Assembly: GCF_030929605.1 (NCBI RefSeq)
Contig: NZ_JAVFVS010000001.1
Span: 62,001 to 126,000, forward strand
DNA: 64,000 nucleotides
Source of the DNA: Flavobacterium sp. LHD-80
GTDB lineage: Bacteria; Bacteroidota; Bacteroidia; Flavobacteriales; Flavobacteriaceae
Reading direction: 5' to 3'
Below the pieces are notes generated by a model. It was given only the letters and a program-made list of their open reading frames with translations, searched no databases and was not told the DNA's origin. Of the stretch, positions 25,186-32,214 are shown one piece after another; positions within the stretch are counted from its first letter, which is position 1; each line of letters begins with the position of its first letter. Made by a program: the position numbers and the translations under genes.

Positions 25186-26394
25186 ATGGAAACCGTTAAA
25201 GTACAACCAGAAGTAATTAAAAAAACAACTTATTCAATACTTTTTATAATCAGTTTTTCGCATTTAATTAATGATCTTTTACAAGCTATAGTTCCGTCAA
25301 TTTATCCGCTCCTTAAAGAAAATTTCGGACTGAGTTTTACTCAAATCGGAATTATCACTTTTACCTACCAAATCGTCGCTTCTATTTTACAGCCCTTTGT
25401 GGGAATGTATACGGATAAAAATTCAAAACCATATTCACTTATTATTGGAATGTGTTTCACCATGACCGGATTATTTTTGGTTTCGATCGCGTCTAGTTTT
25501 ACATTTCTATTATTATCAGTAAGCTTAATCGGAATTGGATCTTCGATTTTTCACCCGGAATCTTCGAGAGTGGCACATTTGGCTTCAGGCGGAAAAAAAG
25601 GATTGGCGCAGTCTATTTTTCAGTTGGGAGGAAATGCAGGAAGTGCAATCGGACCTTTATTAGCTGCTTTTATTATCATTCCGCATGGACAAAATTATGT
25701 GGCTTGGTTTTGTATAATTGCTTTAGTCGGAATTTTTGCTTTGTATAAAATTGCGCTTTGGTACACAGAACATTTGTCTGAAAGAAATGCGAATAAAGCC
25801 GGACATAAAATCGAAACGCATCATTTATCTAAAAATAGAGTGATTGGTTCGTTGATTATTTTGTTGGTTTTGATTTTCTCTAAATACTTTTATATGAGTA
25901 GTATTACGAGTTATTATACGTTCTTTTTAATTGATAAATTTCACATCACAATTCAGCAATCTCAAATATATTTGTTTTTATTCTCAGGCGCTGTTGCGGC
26001 AGGAACTTTAATTGGTGGGCCAATTGGAGACCGTTTCGGACGAAAATATGTAATCTGGGTTTCTATTTTGGGAATTGCGCCATTTACGTTGATGTTGCCT
26101 TATGTAGATTTATTTTGGGTAGGAACTTTATCTGTAATTATCGGATTGATTCTTTCTTCTGCGTTCTCTGCAATTCTAGTTTACGCAACCGAATTATTGC
26201 CAGGAAAAGTGGGTTTAGTAGCCGGTCTTTTCTTCGGATTCGCCTTCGGAATGGGAGGTTTAGGTTCTGCCGTTCTAGGAAAAATCGCCGATGCAACGAG
26301 TATAGAATATGTTTTTAAAATTTGTGCGTTTCTGCCTTTGATTGGGATTATTACTGGATTTTTACCGAATATTGAGGGGAGGAAAAAAGTTTAA
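25186..26394 (+). CDS. MFS transporter, fosmidomycin-resistance (Fsr) type
   Basis: 402 aa with 12 membrane helices. The opening FIISFSHLINDLLQAIVPSIYPLLKENF and GIGSSIFHPESSRVAHLASGGKKGLAQSIFQLGGNAGSAIGPL are Fsr signatures; GGPIGDRFGRKYVIW is the usual MFS loop. Relatives export fosmidomycin or other small drugs using the proton gradient. It is divergently placed from an AraC regulator, and the pair probably responds to an exported or toxic compound. A 17-bp perfect hairpin after the stop may end transcription. Confidence 0.9.
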   Translation: METVKVQPEVIKKTTYSILFIISFSHLINDLLQAIVPSIYPLLKENFGLSFTQIGIITFTYQIVASILQPFVGMYTDKNSKPYSLIIGMCFTMTGLFLVSIASSFTFLLLSVSLIGIGSSIFHPESSRVAHLASGGKKGLAQSIFQLGGNAGSAIGPLLAAFIIIPHGQNYVAWFCIIALVGIFALYKIALWYTEHLSERNANKAGHKIETHHLSKNRVIGSLIILLVLIFSKYFYMSSITSYYTFFLIDKFHITIQQSQIYLFLFSGAVAAGTLIGGPIGDRFGRKYVIWVSILGIAPFTLMLPYVDLFWVGTLSVIIGLILSSAFSAILVYATELLPGKVGLVAGLFFGFAFGMGGLGSAVLGKIADATSIEYVFKICAFLPLIGIITGFLPNIEGRKKV

Positions 26395-26400
26395 TTGCGT

Positions 26401-26513
26401 CCAGCTTTAGCTGGATGAGAAAATGATAAAAGTGTTTAAGGCTTTAGCCAAATTGTAAATAATTTGGCTAAAGCCTTTTCTAATCTTGATAAATTCCTCC
26501 AGTTAAAACTGGA
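26401..26513. repeat. Cluster of hairpins after the MFS gene
   Basis: CCAGCTTTAGCTGG (26401-26414), a perfect 17-bp stem AAGGCTTTAGCCAAATT / AATTTGGCTAAAGCCTT (26438-26477) and CTCCAGTTAAAACTGGAG (26496-26513). The long stem is followed by TTTTCTAATCTT and may terminate the MFS transcript. The three share the words CTTTAGC and CCAG, suggesting one composite dispersed repeat. Confidence 0.75.
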
Positions 26514-26551
26514 GGCAACTTATAAAAGATTTTTGTTCTTTTTTGGTTGCT

Positions 26552-26626
26552 AGCGCGAGCGTCTCGCTCGTGCCTGCAAAGTCTCTTTTTTGCTCCTCTT
26601 TTGTTCACGAGCGAGACACTCGCGCC
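26552..26626. repeat. Inverted repeat next to the HNH gene
   Basis: Left arm GCGCGAGCGTCTCGCTCGTG and right arm CACGAGCGAGACACTCGCGC are complementary with one mismatch. It is much more GC-rich than the surroundings and ends 14 bases before the HNH stop codon. It may terminate the Septu-like operon or be a dispersed element that marks the junction. Confidence 0.8.
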
Positions 26627-26639
26627 AGCGGGGGATTGT

Positions 26640-27392
26640 TTAATCACATAATGAGCAAAAATTGATTTCAACTAAAAGATTTTCGAGTTCATCATCCCAT
26701 AAATCGTTTGATTTTAAGATATCAATTATTGACGTATTGTGTGAATCCATTAGTATCGTAGTAGATATAGTAGCTGCATATTCTTCTTTTCTATCTGCCT
26801 CTTTTAATAAACTCTTATATTTATTTATTATACGTGTAATATTATGATGGTTGTTTTTTATGTCTTTAGCTAAATCAGTAATACTCAAATATATATCTTC
26901 AATTAGTTCTATGATTTTTATCCCAATTTCAAACCTCTTATTTACAAAATGTTGTCTATCATTTAAAGCAGTGTAATCAATTGTTCTTCTTCCAATTTCT
27001 GATTTATGATAAAATCTAAAACCATTAATTCTTAAATGCTCTTTTGGGTCGTCTACTATTGGATTTATAATTGGATTTAATTTGGTATTAAGCTCACCTT
27101 TTGTTGTATTTGATTTTTTACATGATGGCAATAGATTGCCCCACAAAACAACATCATTAGGAAAATGAATTTTTGGATGAAAATGATCAACTTCCATGTA
27201 CTTACTTTCGGAGTTTAATTTGCATTCAGTATAACAGCATTTGCTATTAGAAAAGCCTAAAACGGATTCTCTGATAAATGATCTATTCCAAACATCACTG
27301 CCGTCTGACAAGTATTTCTTGGTAAGTTCTTCTACTAATTCATCAGTAAGTTTTACTGGTTTGTCAGTTAAATTAAGTTTTATCATTGCCAA
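26640..27392 (-). CDS. HNH endonuclease, Septu PtuB-like
   Basis: 250 aa. The HNH core is at about 50-102: KCCYTEC, YMEVDHFHPK (D69, H70), WGNLLPSCKKSNTTKG (N86). In PtuB and retron-linked HNH proteins two CxxC pairs hold zinc; here the first is spaced differently (C52, C53, C57) and the second reads CKKS, so its last Cys is Ser. It could cut phage or host DNA when the ATPase partner is triggered. It overlaps the ATPase gene by 20 bases, the usual Septu layout. ATG 27392 or ATG 27386 could be the start. Low GC and nearby repeats suggest transfer. Confidence 0.75.
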   Translation of the reverse strand: MAMIKLNLTDKPVKLTDELVEELTKKYLSDGSDVWNRSFIRESVLGFSNSKCCYTECKLNSESKYMEVDHFHPKIHFPNDVVLWGNLLPSCKKSNTTKGELNTKLNPIINPIVDDPKEHLRINGFRFYHKSEIGRRTIDYTALNDRQHFVNKRFEIGIKIIELIEDIYLSITDLAKDIKNNHHNITRIINKYKSLLKEADRKEEYAATISTTILMDSHNTSIIDILKSNDLWDDELENLLVEINFCSLCD

Positions 27393-28704
27393 TTAATTGT
27401 GAAAGTTGAAGTTTCAAAATTTTTCTATCAGCACTATTTGGGTGCAAAATTTTATCTAGATTTTTATAAATAGATGATGCTTTTTCAAAGTTATTGTCAT
27501 CAAGGGCTTTATCGAATTCTAAAAAATAATTATTATAAAGATCTGAATAATTACCATTTTCTAAATCCATTACGTCTTGAAGGATTTCTTCAACTGACCA
27601 TCCTTTGAATGTGTTCTTTTTTGATTTATTAACAGAAACTCCGTTTTCATTACTTGATAAGACAAATAAATTAAGTTTGTCTAAGGACTGAATTACCAAT
27701 GGGCTGTGACTTGTAACAATGAATTGAGTTGCAGGAAATATTTCACTTAGAAATTTAACAACATTCTTTTGCCAACTTGGATGTAAGTGTAAGTCAATTT
27801 CATCTACTAGTACAATAGATGGTTCTTCTAAAGGATTTATTGAACGAGGATAGCGTTCGAACATTTTTTTACATAAATCTATAATCCATGATAAAGTGGT
27901 TTGATAGCCATAGCCTAAATCTTGCAATTTATTCCATCCGCTTTTTGTTTTAAATAATATATTGTTTTTTAAATTTTCAGATGAATCAAATTTAAAATCA
28001 AAAATATCAGGAAAAATCCCGCTCTTAATTAGTGTTTTTATTTTGCTTAAATTTTCAGTTCCTGCTTTTTGATTATTTTTACTCGCATAATCTAGTTGGA
28101 ATAACCAATCTTCAATATTAATTAAACTCATTTCAGGATTGAACAAAGTTGCAGAATTGTAATTGTCATCATTTTCTGCAATACCTTTTTTCCCTGTTCT
28201 TCTAGTTACTCCATAACCATAAATTTTTAAGTCGTTTAATATATCAGAATCTCGACTATTCCACATTCTATTTGGAGTAAAACCCCATTTAGGAAGATTG
28301 TTTTCTCTAATTTCTTCTTGTCCATATAATGAAAACTTACCTGTAAATGGTGATTTACTAGAGCTTCTTTTCTTGTATAAGATATCACAACCTATGAAAC
28401 TATTTTCTGCTTCTGCTTCTTTTAAATTTTTTGGTTTTTCTCTTAAACCTCTCATTAAATTGAGTGGTGCATAATTTTTTGTTTCTTGTTCATTTTTTTT
28501 ATCTCCAAATGATAAAAGAGTAGGCTCGAGATCAGCTATAGATTTTAAGATGTTGGTCTTACCAGAGTTATTATTTCCTAAAATGACTGTCCACTGTACA
28601 ATGTTTCCGTTTTCATCTAAAAGATCAAAATTATTTTTACCTTGAAAACACTTAATATTTTCAATATAGAATCTACTAATGTAAGCAGTATGTTTGTTAT
28701 TCAT
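27373..28704 (-). CDS. AAA family ATPase, Septu PtuA-like
   Basis: 443 aa, SMC/ABC-like ATPase of the OLD-related AAA_15/AAA_21 type. Walker A is GNNNSGKT at 43-50, the signature-like part is YGYQTTLSWIIDLCKKM, Walker B is SIVLVDEIDLHLHPSWQ near 295-310, and QFIVTSHSPLVIQSL holds the His switch. An HNH gene overlaps its end, which matches Septu (PtuA plus PtuB). PtuA senses infection and controls the nuclease. No reverse transcriptase or retron RNA is seen nearby. A -7 box TACTTTTG lies 20 bases ahead of the start. Confidence 0.8.
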   Translation of the reverse strand: MNNKHTAYISRFYIENIKCFQGKNNFDLLDENGNIVQWTVILGNNNSGKTNILKSIADLEPTLLSFGDKKNEQETKNYAPLNLMRGLREKPKNLKEAEAENSFIGCDILYKKRSSSKSPFTGKFSLYGQEEIRENNLPKWGFTPNRMWNSRDSDILNDLKIYGYGVTRRTGKKGIAENDDNYNSATLFNPEMSLINIEDWLFQLDYASKNNQKAGTENLSKIKTLIKSGIFPDIFDFKFDSSENLKNNILFKTKSGWNKLQDLGYGYQTTLSWIIDLCKKMFERYPRSINPLEEPSIVLVDEIDLHLHPSWQKNVVKFLSEIFPATQFIVTSHSPLVIQSLDKLNLFVLSSNENGVSVNKSKKNTFKGWSVEEILQDVMDLENGNYSDLYNNYFLEFDKALDDNNFEKASSIYKNLDKILHPNSADRKILKLQLSQLIGNDKT

Positions 28705-28723
28705 TTTTAAGTTTAAGTTTCAA

Positions 28724-28731
28724 CAAAAGTA
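28724..28731 (-). promoter_or_regulatory. -7 box of the Septu-like operon
   Basis: TACTTTTG on the - strand matches TAnnTTTG and lies 19 bases before ATG 28704. No TTG is present at the -33 position. Confidence 0.5.
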
Positions 28732-28832
28732 ACGATTTGTAATGAATGGAAAAAAAATAAAAGTAAGTTATAAAAAAGATTGTTTTTTGTAAATAATACT
28801 TAATGGTAAAATATTGAAATAAGTGAAGCAAA

Positions 28833-28864
28833 AAAATCCCGTTCACCTTTCGGGAACGGGATTT
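28833..28864 (-). terminator. Terminator of lysA
   Basis: Stem AAATCCCGTTC / GAACGGGATTT around ACCTTTCGG-type loop, followed on - by TTTTTTGCTTC. It lies about 28 bases past the lysA stop and separates lysA from the Septu-like operon. Confidence 0.9.
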
Positions 28865-28892
28865 CAACAATTGATATTCTCTTTTTTTTATT

Positions 28893-30116
28893 TTAAACAG
28901 TTGCAGCAATTTCTTGTGGCAACGGAATTTGATTTTTAAGTAAATCTTCAAATGTTTCAGCTTGGCGAATTAAGATTCCCTGACCGTTCATCCATAAGAC
29001 TTCGGCTGGTTTGTATCTTGAATTGTAGTTTGAAGACATTGAGAAACAATATGCTCCAGCGTTTCTGAAAGATAAAATGTCGCCTTCAGTGATTTCCTGA
29101 ATTCTGCGGTTGTTGGCAAAAGTATCTGTTTCGCAAATGTATCCTACAACAGAGTAAAAACGCTCTTTTCCTTTTGGGTTTGAGATGTTTTCAATGTGGT
29201 GTGAAGATCCGTATAACATCGGACGAATTAAGTGGTTGAAACCACTGTCAACTCCAGCGAAAACTGTTGAGGTTGTTTGTTTTACTACGTTCACTTTTAC
29301 TAAGAAATGGCCTGCTTCACTTACCAAGAATTTTCCTGGTTCGAAAATTAACGTTAAATCTCTGCCGTATTCTGTACAGAAAGCGTTGAATCTTTTAGAT
29401 AATTTTTTACCTAATTCTTCGATGTCTGTTTCGATATCGTCTTTTTTGTAAGGAACTTTGAATCCGCTTCCGAAATCTAAGAATTGTAAATCTTTGAAAT
29501 GTTTAGCCGTATCAAACAAGATTTCAGCAGCATACAGGAATACTTCGATATCTAAAATATCAGACCCTGTGTGCATGTGAATTCCAACAATGCTCATTTT
29601 TGTATTTTCAACAATTCGCAAGATATGCGGAATCTGGTGAACAGAAATTCCGAATTTACTATCGATATGTCCAACAGAAATGTTAGCGTTTCCACCCGCC
29701 ATTACGTGTGGATTGATACGAATACATACCGGAATATGTGGATGTTTTGTTCCGAATTGCTCTAAAATAGATAAATTGTCGATATTAATTTGTACACCCA
29801 TTGCGGCAACTTCTTCGATTTCTTCTAAAGAAACTCCGTTTGGTGTAAAGAAAATTTTGTCAGGATCATAGCCAGCATGAAGTCCTAACTGAACTTCCTG
29901 AATTGATACAGTGTCTAAGCCAGACCCCATGTTCTTTAATAACTGAAGAATCGCAACGTTTGACAATGCCTTCATGGCGTAATTAACTCTTAAGTTTTCT
30001 ACCTTAGAGAAAGCTTTAGTTAATCTGTTGTACTGAGATTGGATTTTTTCGGCATCATAAACATATAATGGACTTCCAAATTGGTCTGCTAACTGCAGTA
30101 AATCTTTTGCTTGCAT
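28893..30116 (-). CDS. lysA: Diaminopimelate decarboxylase
   Basis: 407 aa from ATG 30116. Fold III PLP decarboxylase: VNYAMKALSN carries the PLP Lys, GIHMHTGSDI, FLDFGSGF, IFEPGKFLV, and VGYICETDTFA with the active-site Cys of the C-terminal barrel. It turns meso-diaminopimelate into lysine, the last step of lysine synthesis. The frame is open to 30296, but a full promoter (TTG, 19 bases, TAACTTTG) lies at 30134-30163 inside that extension, and MQAKDLLQLADQFGSPLYVYD is the normal start of the family. Confidence 0.95.
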   Translation of the reverse strand: MQAKDLLQLADQFGSPLYVYDAEKIQSQYNRLTKAFSKVENLRVNYAMKALSNVAILQLLKNMGSGLDTVSIQEVQLGLHAGYDPDKIFFTPNGVSLEEIEEVAAMGVQINIDNLSILEQFGTKHPHIPVCIRINPHVMAGGNANISVGHIDSKFGISVHQIPHILRIVENTKMSIVGIHMHTGSDILDIEVFLYAAEILFDTAKHFKDLQFLDFGSGFKVPYKKDDIETDIEELGKKLSKRFNAFCTEYGRDLTLIFEPGKFLVSEAGHFLVKVNVVKQTTSTVFAGVDSGFNHLIRPMLYGSSHHIENISNPKGKERFYSVVGYICETDTFANNRRIQEITEGDILSFRNAGAYCFSMSSNYNSRYKPAEVLWMNGQGILIRQAETFEDLLKNQIPLPQEIAATV

Positions 30117-30133
30117 TTTTAAATCATTTTGGG

Positions 30134-30163
30134 CAAAGTTATTACTCTTTTGTATATCAGCAA
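30134..30163 (-). promoter_or_regulatory. lysA promoter
   Basis: On the - strand TTG (30161-30163), a 19-base spacer, then TAACTTTG (30134-30141). This is an exact match to the flavobacterial TTG-N(17-23)-TAnnTTTG pattern. The expected RNA start is about 10 bases before ATG 30116. Confidence 0.75.
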
Positions 30164-30289
30164 ATAAATTGTAGAAAAATAACAAAATATAACAAATTGT
30201 TTTATTTTGAACAAAAACTTGCTTATTTCGGATTTTTACAACTGAAAAATAGGTAAATTTTGATAAATACCCAAAGATACAAAGTTTAT

Positions 30290-30660
30290 TTGCCACGAAT
30301 TCACGAATTTAACTCATTCTTAAATGTGCTTGAAATTATTTTTTGCCACTCCCGATAGCTATCGGGATGCACAGATTGAATGGATTTTTTTTTACGAATT
30401 TTTAAAAGAAGCCAAATGTTTGAATTTAGCCCCGATTGAGGCGGTATCCTCGAATCCCGATGGCTATCGGGAGGAGAGATATAGCCGAAAGCGGGAACTA
30501 TGTTTACTAAAATGCCTGTTGTGATGCTTCAAAAAAACAAAACCCCTGAATATCAATTCAAGGGTTTGTTAGTAGTTATGTTGTTATCGGAATAAAGATT
30601 AAATAAAATGCAAGGAAAAAGCTTAGAACCTTAGCATCTCAGTATCTTAGAGTCTTAAAT
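30290..30660. repeat. Repeat-rich gap between lysA and gltD, with repeat copy 2
   Basis: No gene is supported here. Holds GCCACGAATTCACGAATT near 30292, the palindrome CCCGATAGCTATCGGG near 30349-30364, structured repeat copy 2 at 30427-30496 (TAGCCCCGATTGAGGCGGTA, then TCCTCG, a hairpin TCCCGATGGCTATCGGGA, and GAGAGATATAGCCGAAAGCG), and TTAGAACCTTAGCATCTCAG near 30624. Copy 2 is on +, opposite to its neighbours. Confidence 0.75.
30538..30568 (-). terminator. Probable terminator of gltD
   Basis: Stem AAACCCCTGAA / TTCAAGGGTTT (one G-T pair) with the - strand continuing as GTTTTGTTTTTTTG-like T-rich DNA. It is about 95 bases beyond the gltD stop. Confidence 0.65.
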
Positions 30661-32115
30661 TTATAAGCTCGGTAAATCTCCTTTTCCTTTAGTAGGCAAG
30701 TTTGTAGAGCCCATAAGGAACAAATCTACCTCTCTTGCTGCTTCGCGACCTTCTGAAATAGCCCACACGATTAATGATTGTCCTCTTCTCATATCACCCG
30801 CAGTGAAAATGTGAGGAACGTTTGTCTGATAGTTATGCGCTTTGTAGTTGCTTCTAAAATCAGTTTCGATTCCTAATTGCTCGCTTAATGTTTTCTCTGG
30901 ACCTGTAAATCCAAGAGCTAATAAAGCTAAATCGCAAGGCCAGATTTTTTCTGAACCTTCTTTTTCGATTAATTCAGGACGCTGACCTGGAGTCATTTTC
31001 CATTGTACTTCAACGGTTTTTAATCCAGTTAATTCGCCTTTATCGTTAGAAATGAATTCTTTAGTGTTGATCAACCAGTTTCTGTCGCAACCTTCTTCGT
31101 GAGAAGAAGATGTTTTTAACTGCAACGGCCAGAAAGGCCAAGGAGTTGACTCGCTTCTTCCAACTGGAGGTTTTGGTAAAATCTCAAAGTTAGTAACCGA
31201 TTTAGCTCCGTGTCTGTTAGAAGTTCCAATACAGTCAGAACCAGTATCTCCACCACCAATAACGATTACATCTTTACCAGTTGCTTTAACCTGATCTGGA
31301 ATTGATTCTCCAAATAAAACTTTAGTCTGCTGCGTTAAGAAATCCATTGCCTGAACAACTCCTTTGCTTTCGATTCCTTTAGTTGGCAAGCTTCTTCTTT
31401 CAGTTGCTCCTCCGCATAAAACAATAGAATCGAATGCGTTTAATTCTTCTACGCTGAAGTTAACACCAACATTTACGTTAGTTTTGAAAGTGATTCCTTC
31501 TGCTTCAAGAACAACTACACGACGGTCGATAATTCCTTTTTCTAATTTGAAGTTTGGAATTCCGTAACGTAATAAACCTCCAATGGCATTGTCTCTTTCG
31601 AAAACCGTAACGGTGTGACCCGCTCTGTTTAATTGCTGAGCCGCCGCCAATCCTGCAGGCCCTGAACCAATAACGGCAACAGTTTTTCCAGTTCTTGTTT
31701 TTGGTGGCTGTGGTTTAATCCATCCTTCAGCAAAACCTCTTTCAATGATGCTTTTCTCGATGTTTTCGATAGAAACAGGATCTTTGATGATTCCTAATAC
31801 ACATGATTTCTCACATGGAGCAGGGCATAAGCGTCCTGTAAATTCTGGGAAGTTGTTAGTCGATTGTAAAATCTCTAATGCGCTTTGCCATTCTTCCTGA
31901 TGTACCATGTCGTTGAAGTCAGGAATTAAATTTCCTAACGGACAACCACTGTGGCAAAAAGGAATTCCACAGTCCATACATCTTGATCCTTGTTCTTTTA
32001 ATTTATCTTTTGGTACCGGAATAGTAAATTCGTTGTAGTTCGAAACACGTTCTGCTACTGCTAAATTACTTTCATCGGCTCTGTTATATTCTTTAAATCC
32101 GCCTATTTTACCCAT
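30661..32115 (-). CDS. gltD: Glutamate synthase small subunit
   Basis: 484 aa. N-terminal iron-sulfur Cys motifs: C46, C49, C54, C58 (CMDCGIPFCHSGC) and C97, C101, C105 (CPAPCEKSC). FAD site VIGSGPAG from 149; NAD(P)H site VIGGGDTG near 285-292; RRGQSLIVWAISEGREAA at the end. It passes electrons from NADPH to GltB, which makes two glutamates from glutamine and 2-oxoglutarate. It lies 99 bases after gltB on the same strand, with short tandem repeats between, and is probably co-transcribed with it. Confidence 0.95.
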   Translation of the reverse strand: MGKIGGFKEYNRADESNLAVAERVSNYNEFTIPVPKDKLKEQGSRCMDCGIPFCHSGCPLGNLIPDFNDMVHQEEWQSALEILQSTNNFPEFTGRLCPAPCEKSCVLGIIKDPVSIENIEKSIIERGFAEGWIKPQPPKTRTGKTVAVIGSGPAGLAAAQQLNRAGHTVTVFERDNAIGGLLRYGIPNFKLEKGIIDRRVVVLEAEGITFKTNVNVGVNFSVEELNAFDSIVLCGGATERRSLPTKGIESKGVVQAMDFLTQQTKVLFGESIPDQVKATGKDVIVIGGGDTGSDCIGTSNRHGAKSVTNFEILPKPPVGRSESTPWPFWPLQLKTSSSHEEGCDRNWLINTKEFISNDKGELTGLKTVEVQWKMTPGQRPELIEKEGSEKIWPCDLALLALGFTGPEKTLSEQLGIETDFRSNYKAHNYQTNVPHIFTAGDMRRGQSLIVWAISEGREAAREVDLFLMGSTNLPTKGKGDLPSL

Positions 32116-32159
32116 GACTTTTTAATTAGATTTAGTTGTGAGATGTGAGATGTAAGAAG

Positions 32160-32212
32160 TGAGTTGAAAACTCAAAACTTAGTACCTCAGAAACTTAGTA
32201 CCTCAGAACCTT
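32160..32212. repeat. Tandem ACTTAGTACCTCAGAA repeat between gltB and gltD
   Basis: Two adjacent copies of ACTTAGTACCTCAGAA, with a preceding GTGAGATGTGAGATG run at about 32139-32153. The word resembles the TTAGAACCTTAGCATC element near 30624 and is a simple, probably non-functional intergenic repeat. Confidence 0.7.
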
Positions 32213-32214
32213 TT

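Noticed and set aside
26640..28704. Retron with HNH and ATPase
   Set aside because: No reverse transcriptase gene and no msr/msd-like RNA region lies next to the pair.
28697..28951. 84-codon open frame on - between lysA and the ATPase gene
   Set aside because: It runs through the lysA terminator and the end of lysA in another frame, and its composition (Lys/Phe/Tyr/Leu-rich) is that of AT-rich non-coding DNA.
30117..30296. N-terminal extension of lysA
   Set aside because: Contains a full promoter and is not part of the family; the start at 30116 is preferred.
30324..30524. 66-codon open frame on +
   Set aside because: It lies wholly within dispersed repeats (palindrome and structured repeat copy 2) and has no protein-like features.
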